The position numbers and the translations under genes were made by a program. Shown here piece by piece: positions 9,943 to 21,545 of a stretch of DNA of 64,000 nt. Origin of the DNA: Coptis chinensis (Eukaryota > Streptophyta > Magnoliopsida > Ranunculales > Ranunculaceae); assembly GCA_015680905.1 (NCBI GenBank), contig CM027377.1:22902501-22966500 (forward strand), in the 5' to 3' direction. How positions within the stretch are numbered: position 1 is the first letter of the stretch; the number at the start of each line of letters is the position of its first letter. Under the pieces are notes generated by a model. The model worked only from the letters and a program-made list of their open reading frames with translations. It had not been told where the DNA came from and ran no database searches.

Positions 9943-11754
9943 ATAGTTGTAATGAAATAATTGAATTCATATGTAAGAAATCCATTGCAGTTTTTTGTAT
10001 TCTGCAGGTTTTGTATCCATTACAGCTATATTTAATGAAAGAAGTTTAGTGAGAATTTCATATAGCCTTTATATACATCACGTTGTCTATGCATATTGCT
10101 AAACCTAGACACAGTTGTTGTATTCTGTAAGTTGAGGCCTATGGCTCTTGCCGAAAAAAACAAGAGTTCTGCTAAATATAGCCAATTCATTTTGCTGCAC
10201 TGATGCATTGATGCACAAATTGTAAAAGTTTGGACATAAAGCAACCAGTTGTGAATCCAAGGTTTAACCTCTAGGGTCGCAATCCAAAAAGGTCTCACTT
10301 GTTTTTGCTGAAGGTAGATTGCCTATTCAATCACACATTATGAAATGGTTTAATATAATCTTAAAATAACTCTTCTAACTAAAAATATTACACTCATTTC
10401 TCTAAAGCACGGACGCACCTCCTAATAGGAAAAATTTAAAAATAAATCAAAATAATATTAAAAAACTCAATTTTTTCATTTTTTTGTTTTGTTAAGACTT
10501 ATGACATGTTTTTAAAGTTTGATTAGGAAATATTAAACTTAATTTTGTGGCTATTTATCTTTAATAGTTTTGAATTTATGAATGTTGATACATTTAATTT
10601 AGTTTTTAAAATTTAATTTATATAAAATAAAATTATAAATATTAATTAATTTCTGCATCCTTTGCCGCGTCCGCGTCCTACCTTTTTAAGATATAACCGA
10701 GTCGCCGCGTTAGTGTCCGAGTCGCCGCGTTAGTGTCCGCGTCTGCGTTAGTGTCCGCGTCCGTGTCCCTGCAACATAGACTCATTCTATGACAATTATG
10801 ATTTATGAGATTCACATGTCATTCTGTATTTGACCAGATAAAAATAAAAGCCAACAGGATCCTCATCTCCACCGATTTTCGCGTTTAGCAGTGAGTTGCG
10901 CTCATTCTCACATGTACATAGTACATTGTTTTTTCAATCATCTACATGGAATTAGTACAGGATCTGAAGTCGTTCCATCAGCTTTGTTGGACTCTAGATG
11001 GAAGGAGCGTTCACTGTCATCGTTGGGCATCAGTACTCCCCATTCAAATATACAACTTAGCTTGCCAGGAAGACGAACGAAAGCTGCCGCTAGAAAGGTT
11101 GCAGCTTTAAGAGGCTCTAATTTCTTAACCAGATTGATGAAACCATGATCAGTCACCTTTCCTGAACTAGACCTGTCAACTTACTTGGAAAGTTCAGTAT
11201 ATTACTTCCAACGATTGGATAAAAAAAACATGTACCACAAAATTTAACAGAGATTGAAACACAAATGATATATCAAGCGAGGGCCAAAGCAAGTGCGAGG
11301 AATCAAAGTTGCAGCCAAAATGGGCACTCAATACAGGATCGACCAACTGTCCATTACAAACAACAAATATCAGCCACCTTTTTTGAACTCCCTGCCAACT
11401 TTTATCAGTAAAATAAGGATTTTATATATGTTGAATACAAGAGCACCTTCCATCTAACAAAAAGCTATAAGGATGGTAATGCAAAACAACTGAACCAACA
11501 GTCGCTACGCCAAGTTAAAGACCTGTAAACGGTATACACAACATTCTTGCCCTCTGAGAAATTAAGAGAGAATTTCAGTTGAAACCACTTCACATAAATC
11601 AGTCATCTACACTAACCAGTGACATATCCTTCCATACACAAAAGCAAAACACATGTCACGTGTTCCCAAAACACAAAAAAAGATGAAAAATATTCAACTG
11701 CTCAAGTCATGGTTTACTAACAAACCTACTAAAAAAACGCATGAAGTTACATAC
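9943..11754. other. Non-coding stretch with tandem GC-rich motif
   Basis: Mostly AT-rich. At 10690-10770 a GC-rich tract repeats CCGAGTCGCCGCGTTAGTGT about twice and then GTCCGCGT-type variants. An open minus-strand frame at 10938-11156 (with KKLEPLKAATFLAAAFVRLP) looks protein-like but was not recognised. 11160-11754 lies downstream of the MuDR transposase stop and may be the 3' flank of that element; its terminal inverted repeats were not found. Confidence 0.5.
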
Positions 11755-12122
11755 TTACATGTTCAAATGGTCCCACCCTCTTCTATTGCTTGTTGGTGGT
11801 GGCTTGAAATAAAGTCTTTTTTCTGAACTTCTCTCTGGTTCAATTGCACATTCATGTGTTTGTGTTTCTGGTACTGCAGTATGGGGCACTTCAACTTGAG
11901 CTGCAACTGGTGTACTAGGTTGTTTCTTATTCCTTGGCCTCTTCTTATTTGATGCACTAGCTTGAGCTCCTTCATGTGCTTGTGGGGCCTCTGTTGCTGA
12001 TTGACCTTGTGTTGTTTCGGCATTAAGCTTTGCTTGTTCTGGGCAAGTCCTGATGTTGTGGCTTGAGGAGTGGCATTTGCTACATCTTCTTATTTGCTTG
12101 GGTTTTGCTGCTGGTTCAGAAT

Positions 12123-12200
12123 CATTTTGTCCCTCACCTGCTTGTGAAGCATTTTGTCCCGCACCAGCTTGTGAAGCATTATGTCCATCACCTGCTTGTG
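12123..12200. repeat. Three 27-base tandem repeats in the transposase tail
   Basis: Units at 12123, 12150 and 12177 (CATTTTGTCC...CTTGTGAAG) encode, on the minus strand, a 9-residue repeat of the type GQNASQAGA in the linker between SWIM finger and CCHC knuckle. Confidence 0.9.
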
Positions 12201-14467
12201 TTTGTTCATCTGCATTCTTTCTTCTATTTTTCTTTGGCCTTCCTGGTTATCTTTTCAATGATGGTGGGAGAACTTGAGTAATTGGTTTCCCCTAGTCTGT
12301 CATTAGGTATAGGAAGAACAACCCTGCTATATGTTTTCACATATGACCTCATTGTTAAGTATTCATTACAATATCTACACATCAAAAATTAAAATATTGA
12401 TTAATAAGACAATCAAAGACCATATAATAATAAAAATATGTAAGAAGATGCAGGAAAAACTAACCTAGCATAGTTCAACCTCCTCTGTTCAATGATACAA
12501 ACAGCATGCATACAAGGTATTCCAGTAAGTTGCCACACCTTACACTTACATTCGTGTGCATCTAGGTTCACTAACCATCTGCTTCCATGTGATCTAAGCA
12601 CAGTAAACATGTGGTATGCAGCAGATATGTAAGTATACTCCTTAATAAAAAAAATTGCACTACTAAAAAAAAGACATATTATGACGCCTGTTTTTTAGCT
12701 ATCTTGACGGCTTTGTTGAAAACCGTCAAGATAGGTGCCTTGGTGATATTTTTATGACGGCTATTGTAATATTATGTCACGTATATCACAGGCGTCAATA
12801 AATTATAAGCATTTTATGACGGTTGTTGCAATATTATATTATGTATGACACAAGTGGAAAGAAAATAGTATGACTTTGTGACGAGTTTTCTAAAATTGTC
12901 AAGTTCATAATATAATAAACCGTCAAAAACTTAACAACCAAAAAAAAATCGGTAACTCGTCCAAAAAAAAAAGTGGAGTATCAGTTTGCATATGTTCTAA
13001 ACCGTCATTTTCTAAACCGTCAAAGGCGTTGGTTTTAAATTTTGGGTCCCTTAAATAATGGTTTGTTCAGAGTCAAGCGTCAAGTAAATCACAAAAACAA
13101 AAGAAGTCTACATAAACCTAAACTTTCAACTTAAAACACACTTGTTTTGCGAAAAAATTGAAAGGGATTTGAGGAAGAAGCCCGACCCCTCAAGTCTCCA
13201 ACCCCCGACTCCACCTCGCAACAACAAAACCACCGGATCGACTTCCCTCCTCTCGCCACTTGATGCCCTAACTAAGCTCTCTCTATATCTAAATGGCGAT
13301 TGAGAAGAAGGGGATTTTATGCCGGGTTAAAATGGGAAGACACCATTTTGAGAAGAACGACTTGGTTTTTGCATGAAGGGGATTTATAAGCGTAGTAGTG
13401 GAAAACAGAAAAGCGAGAGGTAAAGATGCAGGGAATAATCCAAAGCCAAAAAGATCTCGACTTCAACCTAATTGTTGCTTTCTGAATTAGTTGCCCTAAA
13501 TGCTAAGGTACCCACCGCGAAACCCTAACAAACCCCAACTTCCTTCTTAGTTTTGGTTGGATTATGATTCCCCAATTGAAATCTCACTGTGCTCGGTTGT
13601 TATTATTGGATTTTTTTTTATTTCAGTAAATTTCGTTAGTCTTAAATTTTTTACTCTACAAACAATTTGCTACGGCTGAAAGATTGTTTTAGATGATATA
13701 AAGAAATTAGAGAAAGTGATGTACTATTTTTATTTTTTTCAAATAATTCTTAATGGCATGCGTTTTAGAGATGAATTTTTTCAGTGCCATTAATGGATAT
13801 GCAAGGGGCGCATTATCTTTTTGATAAAATGCCAGACATAACTTTTGTTGTTTTGGTGTTAAACTTGTTTGTAAAAATGTAATTTGAAATGAAGATTGAT
13901 TGGAGTGTTTTAACATCCTAGGGGTAGTCTGCTATTACCCAACTTTGATTCTCATTTGTTTTGTAACCCTTTTGTTGTTAATATTAGGGTTGTCCCAAAT
14001 GCATATGTGGAATGACCACCCAATATTAGTGAAACAATACATGGAAGGAATATAGGTGAAAGCGATTTTCTTTTATTGTAAATTGTGTGCTTTCAGCTTC
14101 CTTGATGTTATGCTTGATGCCTTAGAATTTGATGTTAATAGACCTCCCTCTAATGACTATAGTCTTAGATTAATGATACACGTAGGATCCTGGATCCTAT
14201 AGCTTATTCAAAAACAAAAGAATTAAGGCTGTCACAACAAAAAGGATAGTTTACACCTGCGACTTCGAAAGTTTTGAGGTGAACCTTGTATCTTTTGGAA
14301 TTACATTTTTGTTGTGGATATTGTTGCATTGACCACTTACGCTAGAGCTTCACTAGTGGATATGGTTCTTTTATGTTTGCCATTTCATTTCATGAATGGA
14401 TTACTTGTATGCTTTAACTCTGTAAATTTCTAAAATCGATATTGGATATGCAATACTGTGAAGGTAG

Positions 14468-14992
14468 TTAGCAGACAAAATTGCGGCTGCTGGATTTTAT
14501 GTGGTGGTTCCAGACTTCTTTCATGAAGATTCATATAACCCTGAAATAGCCGAGAGGCCTCTAACAGTGTGGATTAGAACTCATGGAACGGTTGATTTCT
14601 GACACACAAAATTGCACTTGCATTAGAATCTTTTAGCATTCGTTTATGACATTGCTGTTTTATGAATCCTTGTCTTTGTTCATTAGGGATGAAGGGGATG
14701 AAATGGAGAAACCTGTAATTGCAGCTCTAAAGAGTAAGGGAATATCTTCAATCGGGGCTGCAGGCTTCTGTTGGGGTGGTGAGTGATATTTGTGTGTCTT
14801 TTGTTTTCAAAGTTAAAAATATCTTTAGTTTTGGCAACTTCCTTTAGGGGTGTCTTGAGTTTATTAAGCCTCTATGTATTAATCTACTTTGGGCCTAGCT
14901 AATGGGTGACCTTTCTAACTCATCTCAGCAAAGGTAGTTGTACAACTAGCAAAGTCAGATGATATTAAAGATGCGGTTCTGTGTCATCTCCA
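14468..14992 (+). pseudogene. Captured dienelactone hydrolase-family exons
   Basis: Three exon pieces are recognisable. 14468-14600 encodes LADKIAAAGFYVVVPDFFHE, then ERPLTVWIRTHGTVDF. 14687-14778 encodes DEGDEMEKPVIAALKSKGIS and SIGAAGFCWG, with acceptor CATTAG and donor GTGAGT. 14929-14992 encodes AKVVVQLAKSDDIKDAVLCH after acceptor CTCAG. Joining the last two restores a G|CA alanine codon, so intron phase is kept. The motifs match the plant dienelactone hydrolase (endo-1,3;1,4-glucanase-like) family: alpha/beta hydrolases with a C-H-D triad; the nucleophile Cys in GFCWG is present. The N-terminus and the C-terminal half with Asp and His are absent and the first piece runs into a stop, so this is a genomic fragment copied with introns and not a working gene. 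Confidence 0.88.
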
Positions 14993-15195
14993 TTTGTTTA
15001 ATCACCTAGCTTCGATTTATTTAGTCGGTAGTTGGATCCTAGATCGCCTTAAAATAGGGTAAAGTGTGTCATTTTTATTTTCGGATTATATTATTATGAA
15101 GCTTTAGTGTTTCATGGTAAGAGATATATTACAATTCTATTAAGACATAAATCAGGTGAAAGTTGTAGTCTGCCCTTTTTATTTTCTTTTTGCAG

Positions 15196-15442
15196 ATTTG
15201 TTCACGAGGGGGATAGACATTCAAGCTATCAATGTCGTTATTAATTTTGATTTCCCTAAGAACTCGGAGACATATCTCCACAGGGTACATTTCTTACTTT
15301 AGTGTTCATGGATGATCTTTTATTTTCCCCAATTATTATAACAACTTTGTTCGCATTGTCACGGGTTGGTCGATCAGGAAGGTTTGGACATCTTGGGCTA
15401 GCTGTGAATTTGATTACGTACGAGGACCGCTTCAACTTGAAT
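15196..15442 (+). pseudogene. Captured DEAD-box RNA helicase exons (DHH1/DDX6-like)
   Basis: 15196-15284, after a TGCAG acceptor, encodes [20 protein letters not shown] then [10 protein letters not shown] and ends at a GTACAT donor. 15365-15442 encodes [20 protein letters not shown] then RFNL. These are motifs V and VI of the helicase C-terminal domain, and the wording '[34 protein letters not shown]' (described in pieces here) is that of the plant RH6/RH8/RH12 group acting in mRNA decapping and P-bodies. The acceptor before the second piece lacks AG. Only about 55 residues remain, without the DEAD core, so it is a captured fragment. Confidence 0.9.
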
Positions 15443-18125
15443 TTATCTTGGTTCCTTGGTCATTACATACCAAACTTCTATGTGGTTGTTTTTTGCCATT
15501 TAAATAAAGCAAATTCTTCCACAGATAGACCTAACTATTTACTGCAGGTGAATGATATGGGGGTGCCCTTTGTTCAAGAATAGTGATTGAAAACAATGAT
15601 CGATCTGGCTGCGTGTGACTAGCAGATTTTAAAGTAAGTTGTTGTTTGACATAGTTTTTATGTTGAAAAATCTTATGCTAGCAGAATTGTCCCTTGCTGC
15701 CGATTCCTTATTTTCTGTGGAGTGTGGTTTGTGCTTGTGGTCTGTTTTTTATAGAACTTGCGTTCAAGGGTTTGTCATGCCCTTCTACTAAACTTGAGGT
15801 CATTATTGCTCCTGACAATTACATCGTAGTATTGTGAATATTATGCTCTCATGATGCTATGTTATCATAGTGCCTGCAACGATTAGATTTTTGAAACCTC
15901 ATATGTTTTTCTTGTTTAAATCTTGCAATTCTCATACAAAGCTACCTTAGTAGTTAGTTTGTACTTATCATTAATTGGTTTGTGTTTCATTTTTATATAA
16001 GTGGTCGATTAATTTGATTTTCCGTTTACTTACCAAATCTTCTTTATCATTTTGAAGATTATATTATGGGAAGATTACTTTCAAAACGTTCTGAAAGAAA
16101 TGATTATGGAATGATTATGGGGAGATGGATAACGTTCAGAAAGCTCGCTTCTATTGATTGTTTGAGATGGATCAATTTATCGGTTGATTAGAAATTTTTG
16201 TTGGATAGGTTAGATAAATTGAGTTATGACTTATGAGATTGACTTGATTTTGTTGAATCAAGTGTTATTTGTTAATTAATTGTTATTTTTCTTAGTCATC
16301 AAATAAATCATGTAATATGAAAAAAGTTCTTTCAAATGATTTATGTTGGTAATAAAGAGTATGATTCAGGTTTACTTAAAATGGAGTTCATGTATGGGTC
16401 TACATTTGTTAGTCCGTATGGATTTCTGAGTTATATCGAGATATGCAGGAAAATTTGTGTGACAAAACATTTCACCGGCGGGTGCCCAAAAAAATATTTT
16501 TTTAAAAAAAACAAAAGTTTGTGACGGCTTCGAAGGACCTGTCAATTACCTATGAAATCTCTTGACGATTTTAATGTTCATCTCTTGACGCTTTTCGAAT
16601 TAATAATTGTCGGCTGCAAAGCAAGCGTCATAAACATGTGTTATTTCTTGACGCTTTTCCTAGCAAACTATGACGGTTACGTAAAATATGTCATGTAAAT
16701 AGCCCGAGTTATGACATTTTGAATTGAATTTATGTCATATAAGTTCAAGTTTTAATGTCAGTTTCTTCAAAACCGTCATCAAAATAATGATAGTTTTTGT
16801 TAACTTTTATGACGGGCTCTATAATGACGGCTCTTTCTTTAATGAAAAAAAATGTCATTACGCTTGTTTCATGACGGCTAAAAGCTGTCATTATAAGTCT
16901 TTTTTTTAGTAGTGTTGTTTCTCATGTATTGCCTTCACCTTAGGAACAACATTATTAATGTCCATCTCCATTGCCTTGATTCTTCTTTTTCTCATAAGAG
17001 TCATCAACATCAAATTCAATTCCCTCAAATCACTGGCTTGTCCCTCAAATCCATTATCTATTGATTAAAACTTTCACTGAAGTTGTTAGTGATATGCTCT
17101 GATTTTGTACGAGTCCAAAAATGTGATTTACACCATGTGGTAACATCCCTCTTTTTCAACCAATCGACTGCCTTCTTGTCAACTTTCTCCAAATCATCAA
17201 GAAATCTTTTGCAGTCACTAAGCCTAAATGCCCTAGCTACTCCCCAACACAACTCCTCAAATAGTTTACCTCCCTTGTAATCTTTCTTCAAATTTTTGTA
17301 CATGTGCCTGAAGCAAAATCTATGAGCTGCACGTGGAAAGATAACAGGAAGTACTTCCTTAAGTCCCTTTTGCATATCTGACATGAAGGTAAGATTTTGT
17401 TCATGGTTTGACAAGTGTGAGTGCATAGCTTCCAAGAAAGATCCCCATGTAGCCTTATTATCTCCTGTGCATATGAAGACGGGCAGTGGAAATAGCCCAT
17501 TGTTCCCATCTAAAACTACCATGCTTAGACATACACCACCATATTTGCCTTTTAAAAAACAACCATCAAGACTTATAATTGGTCTGCACCCCTCGACAAA
17601 TCCTCTAATACTAGCTAAAAATGCAATACACACATGATTAAACTCAAGAGTACCATCTAGAGCAGCTAGCCACAGAACCATAATTTCATTTCAATATTTG
17701 GACACACAACTCTGGAGCTTTTGCATAGCTTTCCTCATAATTACCATTTACCAACTCCATTATCTTTTGTCTAGCATGTCAAGCTGTATAATATGAAATC
17801 TTAACACCTAATTTGTCCCAGACTTCTTCTTTGATCATGTTAGCTTTAAAAGTCTTGTGATGTCTTCTAACTATATCCTCCATCTTCTCAGCCACCCATA
17901 CAACATTAGCCAATTTGTTTCCAAACTTACTATTACCCCTACACCTGGTAGTATACCCATCCTTCTTCTTGGATTTGCTAGCCCTTGCATAGAACATCCA
18001 TGTGCATTCTTCTCCCTTGCAATTAAGTCTCACTCTGTCACCATCATTCTTTTTACCCCTAAACTCAAACCTATTTGCAATGGCATATGTCCTCAAATAA
18101 GTCCTACATTTTTGTATAGTAGACC

Positions 18126-18346
18126 TGATGCAGGACAGTAATATGTTTCTAATTAGGATTGGTTTCTTATTATCTATTAGTTTGTTTTAGAATTAGAATG
18201 TATTTAGAATTATTTCCATACTAGAATTAGTAATATACTAGTCTATATAAGAACATCGTAGGATATAAACAGGATTCATTCAATATTATCAATTTATCAA
18301 AGTCTTTTACATACCTTCTTACTTTTAATTCGCTTCCGCCTCGTCA
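18126..18346 (+). repeat. Short 5' LTR of the gypsy fossil, with primer-binding site
   Basis: Starts TGATGCAGGACAG at the transposase junction and ends CGTCA. It is followed at 18349 by TGGTATCGGAGCCAGG, complementary to the 3' end of initiator tRNA-Met. A TATA-like CTATATAAG lies near 18243. Length about 221 bases. No second LTR is in view for comparison. Confidence 0.7.
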
Positions 18347-19232
18347 ATTGGTATCGGAGCCAGGTTCGATGGCCCATCACGATGATGCTGACCCACGTTC
18401 CCCGGACGCAAATACGGGAGATTTTGTTACCATGGCAGATGTCAATCGTGCTTTGGAGCAAGCTTTTACGGATTTCCGATAGGAAAATCAACGCTTCATA
18501 TGAGAGGCAATTTCAGCGGAGTTCTAGAAAGAAAGAGAACGAGGGAAAACTCAGGCTGAAGGCGACAAACAAGTTCGACTTCAAAGCACCACCCATAGTG
18601 CATCGGATTCTAACCTTGAACGTCTTTCTCGCAGTACCGATCGATCCACCCACCCACCAACCCACCCATCAACTACAGAACACCCATCCCATCAATTCCC
18701 AACCCCAATATACTCCATATCAACTATAGAACCAATTGCATCCCACCTCCAGTCAGCATCACACCCACTACTCCATTAATTTTCAACCCCATATACAACC
18801 AACATATCTTCCTCAAAGCTGGCCTCCTCGATTTTCAAAGCAACTCTTAAGGCATCAATTCCACTCTTATCTGGCGAACAACAGTTGGAGAAGATGAAGA
18901 ATTTCCATCACACCATCGTATCCAACACCAACCTGTGTTTTTGGACTTTCCTAATTGCACTAACTTTACCACCCAATCCCATAACAGTCCATATACCCAA
19001 CCCCAATTAAATTCCTACCAATTCTTATTCCACCGGTCCGGTCCATCAATTCCCAAATGCCCAACCACCACTTCAAACCACACCCATTAATGGGCTAGCC
19101 CAAACTGGTTTTGCACCCTACCCAATTTTTCAGCCCAATCTCTGAGATTATCGCCAACCACATAATGGTATAGACGACGACGACTACGACGATGAAATTG
19201 AGGAAATTGTTATCCGACATAATCCTCCAAAT

Positions 19233-20870
19233 TTGCAAAATCAAGATAATTTTCGTCGACAAAGAAATAATTATGGTGGTAACAGACATAATTTTGGTGG
19301 AAATAGTAATGAGTATCGCATCAAGGCAGATTTGGCAACTTTTAATGGTCTTTTGCATATTGAGGATTTTATTGACTGGCTTAAATCCGTGGACCGTTTT
19401 TTCGATATTATGGAAATTCCTCCAGAGAAGCACGTTAAGATTGTGGCTTTTAATTTTGGTGGTGGCTCTTCTTGGTGGGAGCAGAAACAACAAGAGCGTA
19501 TTCGTCAAGGTTTGAAACGGATTCGTTCTTGGAAATGTATGAGGCAGATGTTAATGGCGCAATATCTTCCTCCAAATTTTGCTCAACTTCTCTTCACTGC
19601 ACTCCAAAATTGCAGACAAGATAATCGTACTGTTCAAGAATATATTGATGAATTTTATCGGTTGCTTTCTCATAATGATTTGCAAGAGAATAAGAATTTA
19701 CAAATTGTTAGATTCATTAATGGTTTATCCTGGAATATTCAGAAAGATCTAGTTTCAGATCAACACTTCACTTTACATGCCGCTATTAATAATGCACTTA
19801 AGGTTGAACAATTCATAGAGCGACCTAAACCTTTTAACCGTCCTTCATATAACCAAAGATCCTCACAATTTAAATCCAACCCATCTTATCATAATTCCCC
19901 ATCTTCTAGTGTTTCACCATCTCCATCTTCAGAAGTCCCTTCTAGCCCATCCACTCCACATGATACCTCTACCCAACCCACCACCTCTCCTTATAAAACA
20001 CCTCCTTATCATCAACCTCCAAACCGTCCTAATACCCGCTCAACTCGTTTCCCAAATTCCTCCAACACTAACACTCAAAATCCTAAACCTCCATCCACCA
20101 ATCCATATCTCCGTCCCAAACCTGTTACGTGTTATAAGTGCAGTAAATCTGGTCATTCTTCAGATGAGTGTCGAAAACATAATATTGCTTTTGCAGACGA
20201 GGTTCCTAATATGGATGATGGTTTTGAGGCTAATATTCATTGTGATGACGATGAACCGACATATGGTGATGACGATGGTGAACACTTTAATCTTGTGGTT
20301 CATAATTTGTTATATACTCCACATGTTTCTATTCCACACCGACATAATTTGTTTAGGACTACTTATACAATTCAAGGCAAATTGTGTTCTCTGATTATTG
20401 ACAGTGGTAGTAGTGAGAACATTGTGTCAAAGAAAATGGTGGCGAAATTGGAACTTGCTACCCAGCCACATCCCCGCCCTTATGAAGTTGGTTGGATACA
20501 AGATGAGTGCAAACAACATGTTAAGGAACAATGCCTTCTCAGTTTTTCTATTGGCAAGTGTAAGGATATTATTCTTTGTGATGTTGTTGATATGAATGCT
20601 TGTCACGTTCTTCTTGGGTGCCCTTGGATGTTTGATGTGGATGTTATTCATCGTTGCAAGCTAAATACTTATTCTTTTGTCAAGGCTGGTTTGAAAGTTC
20701 AATTGGCTCCTTCCTATGCCAGGCCTAAGTCTTCTCCATCTACTGCTGAGGCTCCTGTTTTATTGGTTTCTACTGATGTTAACTCTGACTTTGAGAAGCC
20801 AAATGAGATATTTGCAGTTGTCGTGAAGCCTAGGTGGCGCCTATGTGGAGGTGTAATTTTACACCCCCCA
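19233..20870 (+). pseudogene. Gypsy gag-protease region
   Basis: Domains in order. A retrotransposon gag domain (ADLATFNGLLHIEDFIDWLK ... FRINGL-like helices) sits at about residues 30-190. A Ser/Pro/Thr-rich linker follows. A CCHC knuckle CYKCSKSGHSSDEC lies near residue 298, then an acidic stretch. An aspartic protease has motif IIDSGSSENIVSKKM near residue 385 and LLGCPWMFD near 460. This is the core of a Ty3/gypsy polyprotein; the acidic-protease wording is common in plant chromoviruses and relatives. The last about 20 codons of the open frame are not viral: they run into the neighbouring MITE family. Confidence 0.85.
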
Positions 20871-21269
20871 TTAGAGATGCCTTTATGAGCCAAAAACAAT
20901 GACACAATGCAAGAGTGACAATGAGGGTAGTACTTGCTATCAGTGTTCAAAATTTCGAATAGAATGTCGGAATTTTACCGGATATTTCAATTTTAAAAAA
21001 AACCGGAAAATACAACATAGGGTCGAAATATTAATCATTTTGAAATCTTGTTGAAATCAAAATTTGACATGGGTCAAATGTCAAAATATTGTCAATTTCA
21101 GTTTTTCGATTTGTCGGAATTCCAAAAATTTCGAAATCCCGAATTATGCTTGCTACTGAGATAGTTATCAACTTGTGATATTTGGACGAAATCTTTTATT
21201 CCATCTAGCGTGTTTTTTCGATTTTTTTTCGTAGTATGGAATGTTTCATTACATCCCACTACTTTTTTC

Positions 21270-21301
<32 letters not shown>

Positions 21302-21522
21302 TTATTTTTTTTTTTTACAGAATGTTCGAAGTGTTTTTTTTTTTATATTTTTTCATTTTTTATATTCAGACGGAATAAAACATTCCGTCTAAATTTTGAA
21401 GTCATATTTGCATTGGGCAACTCCTAGTAGCTTCTTACCAAAAAAATAACTATGAGGGGAAATAGTCTCATGTGGCGCCTACGTGGAAGTAACAAGTTGT
21501 TGCTTGCATTGGGATGCTCTAA
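20871..21522 (-). mobile_element. MITE copy 1 with GAGCAT-type ends, containing a hAT MITE
   Basis: Left end TTAGAGATGCC and right end GGGATGCTCTAA are inverted. The right side (21405-21522), read backwards, has the same order as the left side of copy 2 at 21546 (GAGCAT...CCAATGC, then CTTCCACGTAGGCGCCAC or CACCTCCACGTAAG, then GACTATTTTCCCTC, then TTGCCCAATGC). The two copies are therefore relatives in opposite orientation. A remnant of a third copy (GTGGCGCCTATGTGGAGGTG) lies at 20833-20852. Superfamily unclear. Confidence 0.65.
20941..21148. mobile_element. Small hAT-like MITE inside MITE copy 1
   Basis: Ends CAGTGTTCAAAATTTCGA and TCGAAATCCCGAATTATG are imperfect inverted repeats. Flanks CTTGCTAT (20933-20940) and CTTGCTAC (21149-21156) form an 8-base duplication with one mismatch. 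The 208-base body repeats CGAAAT/ATTTCG motifs. Confidence 0.65.
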
Positions 21523-21545
21523 TTCACTTTTTGCAAGCTATCCTA

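Larger units (their letters stand above)
12658..16914. mobile_element. Non-autonomous CACTA (En/Spm) element with captured genes
   Basis: The ends CACTACTAAAAAAAAGAC (12658) and its inverted counterpart ending TTTTTTTAGTAGTG (16914) are classic CACTA termini. TTG at 12655-12657 and 16915-16917 is a perfect 3-base target duplication. Subterminal regions (12690-13030 and 16520-16890) carry many copies of TGACGG / CCGTCA motifs in both orientations, as expected for transposase binding in this superfamily. No TNPA/TNPD-type transposase is visible. The interior carries exons of a dienelactone hydrolase gene (14468-14992) and a DEAD-box helicase gene (15196-15442). At 4,257 bases with intact ends and duplication it is later than the MuDR gene it disrupts. 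Confidence 0.95.
11755..18125 (-). pseudogene. MuDR-family (MULE) transposase gene, interrupted
   Basis: Read on the minus strand from 18125. First comes the MuDR N-terminal domain (17779-18125: RTYAIANRFEFRGKKNDGDR, then CKGEECTWMFYARA). Next is the DDE catalytic region (17058-17700: SLDGCFLKGKYGG, MSDMQKGL, HRFCFRHMYKN with its C..H, and NNFSESFNQ carrying the likely acidic residue). Then a SWIM zinc finger (12413-12657: CKCKVWQLTGIPCMHAV). Last are a 9-residue repeat (GQNASQAGA type), a CCHC knuckle CSKCHSSSHNIRTC and the stop near 11755. The transposase cuts and pastes Mutator-type elements. The gene is inactive: a CACTA element (12658-16914) splits it between catalytic domain and SWIM finger, a gypsy LTR abuts its N-terminus at 18126, and in-frame stops and frame changes lie near 17050 and 17690-17790. 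Terminal inverted repeats of the parent MULE were not located. Confidence 0.85.
18126..20870 (+). mobile_element. Ty3/gypsy-type fossil, 3'-truncated
   Basis: The 5' LTR, tRNA-Met primer-binding site, gag and protease are present in order; then similarity stops at the edge of a MITE at about 20870, so reverse transcriptase, integrase and the 3' LTR are absent. It inserted into the N-terminal part of the MuDR transposase gene, whose reading frame stops exactly at its left end. Gag-protease is largely open, with a few breaks in the first part of gag. This suggests the truncation is older than most point decay, or that decay has been slow. Confidence 0.8.

Noticed and set aside
10938-11156. 72-codon minus-strand frame (KKLEPLKAATFLAAAFVRLP)
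   Set aside because: Looks protein-like, but no family was recognised and there is no exon or promoter context. Kept only as a note in the non-coding entry.
13300-13560. Possible first exon of a captured gene in the CACTA (ATGGCGATTGAGAAGAAGGG)
   Set aside because: The frame is short and resembles no recognised N-terminus, including that of dienelactone hydrolase.
21210-21427. Two overlapping Phe/Tyr-rich frames
   Set aside because: They translate T-rich spacers between palindromes of a MITE; low complexity.
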